From Streptomyces deccanensis (GTDB lineage: Bacteria > Actinomycetota > Actinomycetes > Streptomycetales > Streptomycetaceae): a stretch of 64,000 nt of DNA. How positions within the stretch are numbered: the stretch's first letter is position 1; every line of letters starts with the position of its first letter. A program made the translations under genes and the position numbers. This document shows positions 34,231 to 42,963 of the stretch, piece by piece. Location: NCBI RefSeq assembly GCF_022385335.1, contig NZ_CP092431.1:682001-746000 (forward strand), given 5' to 3'. The notes beneath the pieces are model-generated. The model worked only from the letters and a program-made list of their open reading frames with translations. It was not told the DNA's origin and did not search any database.

Positions 34231-35015
34231 GCACATCCACGACGTCCGGCATCGTCGACGACATCGGCTACGGCCGGCAGTTCGACGGCTGGTACCACCG
34301 CCTCTTCCCCGACGACGCGTCGGTCGTCGCCGAGGTGGACCTGCTCGCCTCGCTCCACCCCGACCCCGCCTCGGGGACGGTCGAGTTCGGCGTCGGCAAC
34401 GGGCGCGTCGCCCTGCCGCTCTCCCGCCGGGTCGGCCCGATCACCGGCGTCGACTCCTCACCGGAGATGCTCGACCTGCTGCGCCGGGACCTCGCCGAGG
34501 ACACGCCCGTGCAGCCCGTGCACGCCGACATCCGCGCCTACACCGCCGACGGCACCGTGGGGCTGGTGTACGCGATCTGCGCCACGCTCTCCATGCTGCT
34601 GACCCCCGAGGACCAGCGGCAGGCCGTGCGGCGCGCGGCCGACCTGCTCGCCCCCGGCGGCCGGCTGGTGGTGGAGACGCACAACAAGGCGGCCATCATC
34701 GCCCTGCACGAGGGCAGCGCCCGCGCCACGTACTTCTCGCCCTACCCGGAGCCGGGCACCGGTCTGCAGAGCCACTCCGTCCTCCTGCCGGAGGGATCCC
34801 TGTGGCACCTCTCCCACGTGTGGTACGAGTCCGACGGCACCACCCGGGTCGGCACCGAGGTCTCCCGGCTGACCGCCCCGGAGGAGTTCGACGCCTACGC
34901 CCGCGACGCCGGCCTGGAACCCGAGCACCGCCTCGGCGACTGGCCCGCCGACGCGGCCCCGTACGGCCCGGACTCGCCGCTGGCCATCTGCACCTACGTC
35001 AAGCCCGGCCCGTAG
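34227..35015 (+). CDS. Class I SAM-dependent methyltransferase
   Basis: 262 residues. The SAM motif I appears as VEFGVGNGRVALPLS near 55, with acidic motif II (ITGVDSSPEMLDLLR) and LAPGGRLVVETHNK. It is the last gene of the peptide cluster. The acceptor is unknown: peptide methylation is possible from the context, and small-molecule methylation cannot be excluded. Confidence 0.88.
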   Translation: MSTSTTSGIVDDIGYGRQFDGWYHRLFPDDASVVAEVDLLASLHPDPASGTVEFGVGNGRVALPLSRRVGPITGVDSSPEMLDLLRRDLAEDTPVQPVHADIRAYTADGTVGLVYAICATLSMLLTPEDQRQAVRRAADLLAPGGRLVVETHNKAAIIALHEGSARATYFSPYPEPGTGLQSHSVLLPEGSLWHLSHVWYESDGTTRVGTEVSRLTAPEEFDAYARDAGLEPEHRLGDWPADAAPYGPDSPLAICTYVKPGP

Positions 35016-35066
35016 GGGGGCGGGGCCCGTCACTCCGGGCCGGGACCTCCTCGGAGCCGGGCCTCG

Positions 35067-35552
35067 TCACTCCGGTACGGACCGTGGGGCGAGGGACCGC
35101 GCCGAGGGTCCCGGGCGGGTGCGGGCCTCCCGAGGCGTCAACGGTCCGTGCCCCTCCTCGCAGAGGACCACCGCCCGCACGGGGTCGCCGCAGTCGGCGT
35201 GGCTCACCTCCAGGGGCGGCCCCTCGGGGTCGGCGGTGTACCGGTCGCCCCACTGCTTGAGGGCGATCATCGCGGGCCAGAGGTCCCAGCCCTTGCGGGT
35301 GAGCCGGTACTCGCGCCGGGTGCGGCTGCCGGGCTCACGGTAGGCGGCGGTCTCCAGGATCCCGGCCGCGACCAGCTTGCGCAGCCGGTCCGCGAGTACG
35401 GCCTCGGACAGCCCGACGTGCCGCCGGAAGTCGTCGAAACGCCGTACGCCGTTCATGGCGTCCCGCACCAGCAGCAACGACCATTTCTCGCCGACCAGGT
35501 CCAGTGTCCGGTGGACCGTGCAGTTCTCCGCGCTCGTCTCCAGCCACCTCAT
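35067..35552 (-). CDS. HxlR-family transcriptional regulator
   Basis: 161 residues. Winged HTH with the HxlR signature: NCTVHRTLDLVGEKWSLLL (conserved Cys), RFDDFRRHVGLSEAVLADRL and YREPGSRTRREYRLT. A ~55-residue C-terminal extension includes a CGDPVRAVVLCEEG segment. It diverges from a thioesterase gene, and an inverted repeat between them is a likely operator. Conserved Cys residues may sense an electrophile or oxidant. Confidence 0.92.
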   Translation of the reverse strand: MRWLETSAENCTVHRTLDLVGEKWSLLLVRDAMNGVRRFDDFRRHVGLSEAVLADRLRKLVAAGILETAAYREPGSRTRREYRLTRKGWDLWPAMIALKQWGDRYTADPEGPPLEVSHADCGDPVRAVVLCEEGHGPLTPREARTRPGPSARSLAPRSVPE

Positions 35553-35566
35553 GGGCCCATCCTAGG

Positions 35567-35589
35567 CTGGCTTCGTCATTGACAGCCAG
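35567..35589. promoter_or_regulatory. Inverted repeat between HxlR and thioesterase genes
   Basis: CTGGCT at one end and AGCCAG at the other (CTGGCTTCG ... ACAGCCAG) form an interrupted palindrome. A related GAAGCCAGCT element lies at about 35617-35626. The divergent position fits an HxlR operator. Confidence 0.45.
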
Positions 35590-35641
35590 ATGCGCGCGCG
35601 GCTAGCTTCACCGAGAGAAGCCAGCTATTCCGGGAGTGGGC

Positions 35642-36139
35642 ATGCGCAGGTCACGTACGTACGAGTGGGAGGACCCCACCCGTTCCGCCCGAGCCGTCGG
35701 TGAGCACAGCGGCCTGGGGTTCTTCCGGGAGATGCAGGCCGGGCGGCTGCCCGGGCCGCCGGTGGCCGCCGCCCTGGGATTCACCCTGGAGGAGGTCGAG
35801 CACGGCCGGGCCGTCTTCGTCCTGGTGCCGGGCGAGGAGCACTACAACCCGATCGGCAGCGTGCACGGCGGCGTGTACGCCACGCTCCTGGACTCGGCGG
35901 CCGGCTGCGCCGTGCAGTCCACGCTGCCGCAGGGCATGGGATACACCTCGATCGACCTGAACCTGAAGTTCCTGCGCCCGATCACCATCGACACCGGCAA
36001 GGTCCGCGCGATCGGCACCGTCCTCAACAGCGGCCGCCGTACCGCCCTTGCCCAGGCGGAGCTCCGTGACTCCGAGGACCGGCTGCTGGCCCACGCCACC
36101 AGCAGCTGCATGCTCTTCGCCGTCCCGTCCCCCACCTGA
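35642..36139 (+). CDS. PaaI-family hotdog thioesterase
   Basis: 165 residues. The family signature NPIGSVHGGVYATLLDSAAGCAV (cited here only in part: VHGGVYATLLD) lies near 80, with TSIDLNLKFLRP later. Such proteins hydrolyse acyl-CoA thioesters. ATG 35642 has GGGAG upstream; GTG 35636 is also in frame. It is divergent from the HxlR regulator, which probably controls it. Confidence 0.92.
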   Translation: MRRSRTYEWEDPTRSARAVGEHSGLGFFREMQAGRLPGPPVAAALGFTLEEVEHGRAVFVLVPGEEHYNPIGSVHGGVYATLLDSAAGCAVQSTLPQGMGYTSIDLNLKFLRPITIDTGKVRAIGTVLNSGRRTALAQAELRDSEDRLLAHATSSCMLFAVPSPT

Positions 36140-36205
36140 CCACCCGCGCGCTCCCCGGGCAGGCCCCGTCCGGCCCCGAATCCCGCTGCGCCTACGCTCG
36201 TTCGC

Positions 36206-37177
36206 ATGGTTGCGCATCGGATGATCGAAGCGAACGGAGTACGACTGCACATCGCCGAGCACGGCACCGGTCCCCTCGTGGTGCTCCTGCACGGCTTTCC
36301 CGAGTCCTGGCACTCCTGGCGCCACCAGTTCGAGCCGCTCGCCGCGGCGGGCTTCCGCGCCGTCGCCCCCGACCAGCGCGGGTACGGGCGCAGCGACCGG
36401 CCCGACGCCGTCGACGCCTACACCATCCTCCATCTGGTCGGCGACGTCGTCGCGCTGATCCGGGCCCTCGGCGAGGAGAGGGCGTACGTCGTGGGGCACG
36501 ACTGGGGCGCGCCGGTCGCCTGGCACACCGCCCTGCTGCGGCCCGACATGGTCCTCGGGGTGGCCGGCCTGAGCGTGCCGCCGCCCTTCCGGGGGAAGCA
36601 GCCGCCGCTGGTGACCGCCGAGGAGAGGTTCGGCGGCCGCTTCTACTGGAACTACTTCAACCGCCCGGGTGTCGCCGACGCCGAGTTCGCCGCGGACACC
36701 CGCACCACCCTACGGAAGATCTTCTACTGGGCCTCCGGCGAGGCTCCCGTCACGGCCGAGGACAGGCAGCCCCTGGTCGACCCCGAGCGGGGCTGGCTCA
36801 CGACCCTGCCGGACCCCGAGGTGCTGCCGGAGTGGTTCGGCGAGGACGACCTCGACGTCCTCACCGAGGGTTTCTCCCCGGGCTTCACCGGAGCCCTCAA
36901 CTGGTACCGCAACCTCGACCGCAACTGGGAGCTGACGGCGCCCTGGCACCACGCCGTCGTGACCCCGCCCGCGCTGTACGTCTACGGCGACCGCGATCTG
37001 GTCCCCGCGTTCCCCGGCACACCCGAACTCATCGCGGCCCTGCCGGACCTGATGCCCAACCTGCGGGGCGCGCCCGTGCGGTTGCCCGGCTGCGGCCACT
37101 GGACACAGCAGGAACGCCCGGACGAGGTGAACACGGCGCTCATCGACTTCCTGACGACCTGCCCCCGCCCTGCCTGA
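36206..37177 (+). CDS. Alpha/beta hydrolase, epoxide-hydrolase-like
   Basis: 323 residues. HGFPESWHSWRHQ (oxyanion loop), VGHDWGAPVAW with the nucleophile Asp, cap-domain Tyr residues, and the catalytic His in GCGHWTQQERP. These are the soluble epoxide hydrolase/haloalkane dehalogenase motifs; an Asp nucleophile and HGFPE favour epoxide hydrolase. It is a stand-alone gene convergent with the AfsR-type regulator. Confidence 0.9.
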   Translation: MVAHRMIEANGVRLHIAEHGTGPLVVLLHGFPESWHSWRHQFEPLAAAGFRAVAPDQRGYGRSDRPDAVDAYTILHLVGDVVALIRALGEERAYVVGHDWGAPVAWHTALLRPDMVLGVAGLSVPPPFRGKQPPLVTAEERFGGRFYWNYFNRPGVADAEFAADTRTTLRKIFYWASGEAPVTAEDRQPLVDPERGWLTTLPDPEVLPEWFGEDDLDVLTEGFSPGFTGALNWYRNLDRNWELTAPWHHAVVTPPALYVYGDRDLVPAFPGTPELIAALPDLMPNLRGAPVRLPGCGHWTQQERPDEVNTALIDFLTTCPRPA

Positions 37178-37218
37178 GCGACGACGAACACCGCTCGCTG
37201 ACTCGGCCCGCACGGCGG

Positions 37219-39786
37219 CTACCTTTGCGCCGGGCCCGCCTGCCCCCGGGGGTCGGTGAGTTCCGTGTACTCGCGGGTGCCGAAGCGGAGGAAGGTCTCC
37301 AGGGCCTCGGTGCGTGCGGTCTCGGCGGCCTCGGTGTCGCCCCGACGGCGGTGCAGGTCCGCGAGGTCGCGGTCGGTGCGGGCGCGGAACAGGTCCAGCC
37401 GCAGTGCGGACCACTGGTCGCGGGCGGCGGTGAGGTGGGCCAGCGCCTCGTCCAACCGGCCGGCCGCCAGGTGCAGTTCGCCGATCGTACGGGTCACCAG
37501 GGCGGCGCCGAAGCGGTCGCCGAAGGCGGTGCACACACCGAGGGCCTCCCGGAGGAGGTCGGCGGCCTCGTCGTACCGGTGCTGGCGGATCCGGATCTTG
37601 CCCAGGCACTGCAGGCCGTAGGCGAGGAACAGACGGTCGTCGTCGGCGCGGAAGACGGCGACCGACTCGTGGGCCAGCCCTTCCGCCTCGGTGAGCGCGC
37701 CGCCGGCCCGGTGCCCCATGGCGAGCGAGCGCAGCGTCTTGCCCTCGCCGCGCCGGTCACCGGCCGCGCGGTAGGCGGCCAGGGCGGTTCGCAGGGCGTC
37801 CTCGGCCTCGGTGAGCGCGCCGACCTCGCGGTGGATGTAGCCGATGCCGTACGCGCATTCGGCGAGCCCGGCGGCGTCGTCGAGGCGGGTGCAGATCGTG
37901 TCGGCCTCTTCGAGGAGCTTCAACGCCTCGGGAAAACGGCCCTGTTCGCGATGGGCGGATGCCTCGCCGATCAGACAGTCGGCCTGACCGCGAGGCTCGT
38001 CCAGGTCACGGAAGACCTCCAGCGCGGCGTGGTAGAACTCGGCCGCGTCGTCCAACCGGTCCTGGTTATAACGGAGTTGGCCGAGACCCCGCAGCAGGGT
38101 CGCTTCACCGGGGCGGTCGCCGGCCGACCGGGCGGCGCGGAGCGCGTGGTCATGGGTGCGCCACCACGCGTCGAAGGTGTTGCGGAGCCGGAACCAGTCG
38201 AACAGGGCCGTGGTCAGCTCGCGTGCGAGGGTGTGCAGGCCCAGGTCGGCCGCGCGTTCGACGGTCTGCACGAGGAGCCACTGCTCCTGGTCCAGCCAGG
38301 CGTGGGCGTCGTCGGTGGGCGACGGGAGGACGGGAGCGGTCGCGGCGCGGCCGGACGTGGCGCCGTTCGAGTCGGTGGCACCCCGGGTGGCCGGGCGCAG
38401 GGCGGCGATGACGGTCAACAGGTGGCGGCCGAGCCGCTCCACGGTGTGCCGCTGGTCGTCCGGGGGTTCCTCCGCCCGGGCGCGTTCCCGGGCGAAGAGC
38501 TGGATGAGGTTGTGCATGCCGTAGCGGACCTGGCCGTCGGGGCTGATGCCGACGGGGTCCACGAGTTGGGCGTCGGCGAGCTGCTCGGCGTAGTAGTCGG
38601 CCTTCGCGTCCGTGACGTCGAGGAGCGAGGCGAGCAGCCAGGGCGAGAACTGGGCGGGGCCGACCACACCGAGGCGACGGAAGACGAGGCGGATGGGGTC
38701 GGGCAGCCGGGAGTAGCTCAGCTGGAGGCTCGCCCGGACCTCCAGGTCGCCGGCGACGAGTTCGTCGAGGCGGCGGTGCTCGTCGCGCAGCCGTACGGCG
38801 AGCACGCTGAGCGGCCAGCGCTGGCGGGCCGCGAGGCGGGCACCCACCGTGCGCAGGGCCAGCGGCAGTCCGCCGCACAGGTCGACGATCTCGGCCGCGG
38901 CAGCGGGCTCTTCGGCCACCCGATCGCCGCCGACGAGCCGGGCCAGCAGCCGGGTGGCGTCGTCGGGCTCCAGGACGTCGAGCCCCAGATTGCACTGGGA
39001 CTCCAGGCCCACCAGGGCGGTACGGCTGGTCACCAGAGCCGCGCCGCCGCCGTGGGCCGGCAGCAGGGGCCGTACCTGGGCCTCCGTGGCAGCGTTGTCC
39101 AGGACCATCAGGACGCGGCGGCCGGTGAGCCGGCTGCGCAACAGGTTGCTGCGCTCCTCCAGGGTGTCGGGGAGCCGGGAGGCGGGCTCGCCGAGGGCCC
39201 GCAGGAACGCGCCGAGGATGTCGTGGGTCTCCGCCGTGTCGGCTCCGGCGCCCTTGCCGCGGAAGGCGGCGTAGAGCTGTCCGTCGGGGAAGTCGTCGCG
39301 GGCGGCGTGGGCGACGACGTTGGCCAGGGCCGTCTTGCCGCTGCCCGCCTTGCCGGTGACGAGGCAGGCCACGGCGCGGTCGGCCCCGCGGGCGGTCTCC
39401 AGGGCGAGACGGAGCTCCGCCGTCTCCTCGTCGCGTCCGACGAGCTCGCCGATCCTCGGGGGCAGCTGGCGGGGCGCGCCGTCCGACGGCACGGACCGCG
39501 AACCGGCATCGGCCCGGCCACCGGCCGCGCCCGCGTCCTCGGCACGATCACCGGCGCCGAGACCGCCGACATGCCCGGAACGGCCATCGACGTCGACGCC
39601 GCTCAGGTCCCGGGGACGACCTCCGACACCGCTCACGTCCTCCGGGCGACCACCGACACGATCACCGCTCACGTGCCGTGGACGAACGCCGGTGCCGACA
39701 CCGCCTCCGTCCGCCACCGCCTCCGTCCGCACCCGTTCCGTTCCGCCCGGCGTCGGGCCGTCCCTCGTCCCAGCCATCGGGCGCAC
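37219..39786 (-). CDS. NB-ARC/TPR half of an AfsR-type regulator, separated from its SARP half by a frameshift
   Basis: The frame is 855 codons from GTG 39786. A low-complexity Gly/Arg/Val linker fills about residues 1-100. Then an NB-ARC domain: VGRDEETAELRLAL, Walker A TGKAGSGKTAL, Walker B RVLMVLDNAATEAQ, and GLPLALRTVGA. A TPR-rich C-terminus follows (about 500-840). In AfsR-like proteins this follows the SARP domain in one chain. Here the SARP frame (39662-40588) overlaps this one by 125 bases in another frame. A 16-bp tandem duplication lies in the overlap, and removing one copy joins the frames. As written, it would need its own start. Confidence 0.85.
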   Translation of the reverse strand: MRPMAGTRDGPTPGGTERVRTEAVADGGGVGTGVRPRHVSGDRVGGRPEDVSGVGGRPRDLSGVDVDGRSGHVGGLGAGDRAEDAGAAGGRADAGSRSVPSDGAPRQLPPRIGELVGRDEETAELRLALETARGADRAVACLVTGKAGSGKTALANVVAHAARDDFPDGQLYAAFRGKGAGADTAETHDILGAFLRALGEPASRLPDTLEERSNLLRSRLTGRRVLMVLDNAATEAQVRPLLPAHGGGAALVTSRTALVGLESQCNLGLDVLEPDDATRLLARLVGGDRVAEEPAAAAEIVDLCGGLPLALRTVGARLAARQRWPLSVLAVRLRDEHRRLDELVAGDLEVRASLQLSYSRLPDPIRLVFRRLGVVGPAQFSPWLLASLLDVTDAKADYYAEQLADAQLVDPVGISPDGQVRYGMHNLIQLFARERARAEEPPDDQRHTVERLGRHLLTVIAALRPATRGATDSNGATSGRAATAPVLPSPTDDAHAWLDQEQWLLVQTVERAADLGLHTLARELTTALFDWFRLRNTFDAWWRTHDHALRAARSAGDRPGEATLLRGLGQLRYNQDRLDDAAEFYHAALEVFRDLDEPRGQADCLIGEASAHREQGRFPEALKLLEEADTICTRLDDAAGLAECAYGIGYIHREVGALTEAEDALRTALAAYRAAGDRRGEGKTLRSLAMGHRAGGALTEAEGLAHESVAVFRADDDRLFLAYGLQCLGKIRIRQHRYDEAADLLREALGVCTAFGDRFGAALVTRTIGELHLAAGRLDEALAHLTAARDQWSALRLDLFRARTDRDLADLHRRRGDTEAAETARTEALETFLRFGTREYTELTDPRGQAGPAQR

Positions 39787-40588
39787 CCCGGTCCGCCCGG
39801 TCCGCCCCGTCGAGGCTGCCCGGGGTGCCGGTTCCGCGTGGGGGGTCGAGGGCCGGATCTGCGTTCAGGATGGCCTGGTGCATCCGGCGGAGTTCCGGGC
39901 CGGGGTCGACGCCGAGGTCGGAGCGGAGCACCTGGCGGGCCTGGCGGAACGCCTCCAGCGCGTCCGCCTGGCGGCCCAGCCGGTACAGGACGAGCATCTG
40001 GTGGGCGCGCAGTGTCTCGCGCAGCGGGTGGGCGGCGACGAGCTCGGCCAGTTCGGCGGCGAGCCGCCCGATCCGGTTGAGCCGCAGCTCGGCGCTGATC
40101 CGTTCCTCCAGAACGGTGAGCCGGTGTTCTTCGAGGCTGTCGGCGGACCGCCGGAGCACGGGGGTGTCCAGGCCGTCCAGCGCGGGTCCTCGCCAGATGG
40201 CCAGCGCGGCCCCCAGGGTCTCGGCCGCCCGGGCGTGCTCACCCGCCGTCGCCGCCGCGCGTCCCTCGGCGGCGAGTGCCTCGAACCGGCCGAGGTCGAT
40301 GTCCTCGGGCGCGACGTCGACGAGATAGCCGGGGGCCCGGGTGACGATGAGCTGCCGGCCGTCCACGTGCAGGGCGCGGCGGAGGTTGGAGACGTACGTC
40401 TGGAGAAGTCCGGAGGCGGTCGTGGGCGGGTCCTCGCCCCAGACGGCGTCCACCAGGTTCGCCGCCGACACGACCCGGCCCGCCCGCAGCAGCCCGGCGA
40501 CGAGCAGGGACATCGGTTTGCCCGCCGTGAGGCGGAGCTGTCGGCCGTCGAGCCACACTTCCGGCGTGCCGAGTAATCGGAACTCCAC
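39662..40588 (-). CDS. SARP half of an AfsR-type regulator (winged-helix plus BTAD), frameshifted
   Basis: 308 residues. N-terminal OmpR-like winged helix (EFRLLGTPEVWLDGRQL, TYVSNLRRAL) and bacterial transcriptional activator domain (EDIDLGRFEALA, RLGRQADALEAFRQARQVLRS). After about residue 250 the sequence turns into Arg/Gly-rich, out-of-frame-looking residues (GGGGGRRRCRHRRSS) and ends at 39662. Without the extra 16 bp it would continue into the NB-ARC/TPR part, about 1,117 residues in all. A short SARP alone can also act, so the truncated protein may bind DNA without ATPase control. Confidence 0.85.
   Translation of the reverse strand: MEFRLLGTPEVWLDGRQLRLTAGKPMSLLVAGLLRAGRVVSAANLVDAVWGEDPPTTASGLLQTYVSNLRRALHVDGRQLIVTRAPGYLVDVAPEDIDLGRFEALAAEGRAAATAGEHARAAETLGAALAIWRGPALDGLDTPVLRRSADSLEEHRLTVLEERISAELRLNRIGRLAAELAELVAAHPLRETLRAHQMLVLYRLGRQADALEAFRQARQVLRSDLGVDPGPELRRMHQAILNADPALDPPRGTGTPGSLDGADRADRGAPDGWDEGRPDAGRNGTGADGGGGGRRRCRHRRSSTARER
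39699..39730. repeat. 16-bp tandem duplication at the SARP/NB-ARC frameshift
   Basis: CACCGCCTCCGTCCGC occurs at 39699-39714 and again at 39715-39730 without a mismatch. Because 16 is not a multiple of three, one extra copy shifts the frame. The SARP frame has codon starts at coordinates 1 mod 3 and the NB-ARC frame at 0 mod 3. Deleting 16 bases makes them one frame. Confidence 0.93.
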
Positions 40589-40724
40589 TGCGTCCCCCGT
40601 GAGCGCACCATGCCGAGCAGAGGTGGGAAACCAGTTTCCGGAAGTGCCCGGTGGTTGGCAAGGCGTTCGGGAAGTGTCGGGGTGTCAGTGGGGACGTTCG
40701 TGGTCGGTACGTCGGGTGCGTCCG

Positions 40725-41381
40725 TCAAGTCGCTTGTGACAGAGGCCCGTTGACGGCGTACGCGGCGCCCGTGACGACCGCCCAGTACCGGTCGCCGTAC
40801 GACCAGTGCCACCACTCGGTGGGGTAGTTGACGAACCCGGCGGTGGTCAGGGCGTCCACCAGGACCCGCCGGTGCGCGCGTCCCTCGTCGTGCACGTTGC
40901 CCGCGTCGGTGTAGCAGGCGCCGTCGCTCTCCTCCGGGGAGGCGTACACCTCGGTGCCCATCCAGCACAGGTCGCCGTCGGGGCCGCGCAGGGTGACGTC
41001 GACGGCGCCGCCGGTGGTGTGGGGGGCGACCTCGGGCGGGGACACGTAGCGGACGGCCGCGTCGTGGACCTGCCGTGCCGACCAGGTCGGCCTGCGGGCC
41101 CCGAGGAGGGCGGTGTGCTCGTCGAAGTACCGTCGCTGGAGCTCCGGCGAGCGGTATCCCTCCACGACCACCAGCCGGTATCCGGCGGGCAGTGCGCGGG
41201 TCGCGGTCCGCAGCCGCTCGCGCACCCCGGTGCGCACGCGGGCGTAGTGACCGCCGGCGTCGGCCTGCCGGCCGTCCACCTCCAGCCAGGGCACCGGGCG
41301 CAGGTCCACCAGGGGCTCACCGCAGTCCTTGACCGGCATGGTCGCGATCCGCTCGTCGTCGATCAGCACCAGGGTGCTCAC
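40725..41381 (-). CDS. D-alanyl-D-alanine dipeptidase (VanX family)
   Basis: 218 residues from GTG 41381 (GAGAGGA about 6 bases upstream). VanX zinc-site motifs: PHTTGGAVDV (SxHxxGxAxD type) near 120 and EWWHWSYGD near 196 with the catalytic Glu and third ligand. The family cleaves D-Ala-D-Ala dipeptide. No vanHA or vanRS genes are nearby, so a role in wall recycling or peptide catabolism is as likely as glycopeptide resistance. No signal peptide was seen. Confidence 0.9.
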   Translation of the reverse strand: MSTLVLIDDERIATMPVKDCGEPLVDLRPVPWLEVDGRQADAGGHYARVRTGVRERLRTATRALPAGYRLVVVEGYRSPELQRRYFDEHTALLGARRPTWSARQVHDAAVRYVSPPEVAPHTTGGAVDVTLRGPDGDLCWMGTEVYASPEESDGACYTDAGNVHDEGRAHRRVLVDALTTAGFVNYPTEWWHWSYGDRYWAVVTGAAYAVNGPLSQAT

Positions 41382-41503
41382 GGCCGTCCTCTCCTCACGC
41401 GTCTTGACGTACTCCGTACACGGTGGCGGGCGACGCTTCACGATCGCTTCAGTTCCGCTGCAGCAGGTGAGCCGGGCTGCGGGGGCGGAGGACTCGCACG
41501 CCG

Positions 41504-41534
41504 GGCGGCGGGCCCTCCGGGAGGGTCCGCCGCC
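41504..41534. terminator. Strong hairpin between VanX-like and CHAP genes
   Basis: The 15-base arms 41504-41518 and 41520-41534 pair with one G-U. It is 35-65 bp downstream of the CHAP stop on the minus strand and likely ends that transcript. No clear U-run. Confidence 0.7.
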
Positions 41535-41569
41535 ATGGGGTGGCCGAGTAGCCGGTGTCGGGTCGGGGT

Positions 41570-42832
41570 TCAGGGGGTGAGGGTGGCCTGGTGCAGGCCG
41601 CCGTCGGGCGTGGTGGAGGCGGCGACGCCGATGATGCCGCCGTGACCGTCGGACATCCGGGCCCCGCTCCAGGAGGCGTCGGCGGAGCGGAGGTTGTGGT
41701 ACACCCGCCCGTTCAGCAGCGTCACCAGGTGCAGCTCACCACGCGGGCCACCGGCCACGGCGACATCACCGATCGCACCGTTGCCGTCCACCTGCACCGC
41801 ACCCGTCCACGAACCGTCCGCATGACGGATGTTGAGGTACACCCGGCCACTCAACAGCGTCGCCACATGCAGATCACCGTTCGGCGTCGTCGCGGCAGCC
41901 ACCTTCGCGATGCTCCCGTTCCCGTCCGCCTGCCGCGCACCACTCCACGAACCGTCCGCCGCACGGAGGTTGTGGTACACCCGACCGTTCAGCAGCGTCA
42001 GGACATGCAGGTCACCGTTGGGGCCGCCGGCCTCCGCGGTGTCGCCGATGCCGCCGTTGGGGTCGGCGACACTCGCTCCGCTCCAACTGCCGTCGTCGGA
42101 ACGGAGGTTGTGGAACACCCGGCCCGTGGTGGGCGTGGCCGGGGCCCCGGACTCCAGCCCGGCGGGCTTCACATAGCCCGAGATGGGCAGGTCGTCCGTG
42201 CCCGAGACGGCGGTACGGGGGTTGACGGTCCGGCGGGCGACCTTGTCGCCGTAGTTGCCGTCGACCGTGGTGATCGTGCCGTTGTCGTGGACCGCGCTGA
42301 CGATCGACACATGTCCGCCGGCGACCGCGGCGGGGGTGCCGTACACCACGATGTCGCCGGGCTCCGGGTTGCCGATGCCGCCCGCGGGCCGGGGGCTGAA
42401 CTGTCCCCGTTCCTTGCCCCACAGCCCCACCCCACGGGCCACGGCGGTGTCGGGTACGTCGGCGACGCCCGCGGTGCGCCACACCCAGGAGGCGAAGTAG
42501 GCGCACCAGGCCACGCTGGTGCAGGGCCCGTACTTCTTGCACTGCCCGTTCGCCTCCGAGGCGCCGACCTCCGCTTCGGCGATCGCGGCGATCTGGGTGC
42601 GGGTGGCGGCGTGGCCGAGGCCGGCACCGGCCACCAGGGTGCCGGTGGCCACCGCCAGCACGACGGCGAGACTGAGCAGCAGGCGTACCGTCCGGACGAA
42701 CAGGGGCACGGGGACGGGCACCGCTGTCGATGCGGGCACGGACGCGGATGCGGATACGGACGCGGATGTGAGCACGGAGGCGGACGCGGGTCCGGATGCG
42801 GTTGCGGGCTGCGAGCCCTGCGCTGTGGTCAT
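41570..42832 (-). CDS. Secreted CHAP-domain protein with four-repeat propeller-like tail
   Basis: 420 residues. An Ala/Ser/Val-rich N-terminus (SASVSASASVPAS) and TM or signal segment (about 45-70) precede a CHAP domain with Cys in VAWCAYFASW near 105 and His in GGHVSIVSAV near 165, the Cys/His of peptidoglycan amidases/endopeptidases. The C-terminal ~190 residues are four ~48-residue repeats, each starting GRV(F/Y)xNxR and with DxSW(S/T)GA. These resemble PLL/tectonin-like lectin repeats that could bind wall sugars. Confidence 0.88.
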   Translation of the reverse strand: MTTAQGSQPATASGPASASVLTSASVSASASVPASTAVPVPVPLFVRTVRLLLSLAVVLAVATGTLVAGAGLGHAATRTQIAAIAEAEVGASEANGQCKKYGPCTSVAWCAYFASWVWRTAGVADVPDTAVARGVGLWGKERGQFSPRPAGGIGNPEPGDIVVYGTPAAVAGGHVSIVSAVHDNGTITTVDGNYGDKVARRTVNPRTAVSGTDDLPISGYVKPAGLESGAPATPTTGRVFHNLRSDDGSWSGASVADPNGGIGDTAEAGGPNGDLHVLTLLNGRVYHNLRAADGSWSGARQADGNGSIAKVAAATTPNGDLHVATLLSGRVYLNIRHADGSWTGAVQVDGNGAIGDVAVAGGPRGELHLVTLLNGRVYHNLRSADASWSGARMSDGHGGIIGVAASTTPDGGLHQATLTP

Positions 42833-42963
42833 GCACATGAGCCTCGACGAGCACCCTTCAGCGCGGGTGCAACAGCGCTGCACCGGCCTTGAGGCCACCT
42901 CCACGATCCCTGGAGCACGATCCCTGGAGCGGGTGGTGGAGCTTGCACGGCGCCCATGGGCGG

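Noticed and set aside
39662..40588. Programmed ribosomal frameshift joining SARP and NB-ARC
   Set aside because: No slippery sequence was seen, and the exact 16-bp duplication explains the frame change directly.
40725..41381. Glycopeptide resistance cluster
   Set aside because: Only the VanX-like gene is present; no vanH, vanA, vanR or vanS gene is nearby.
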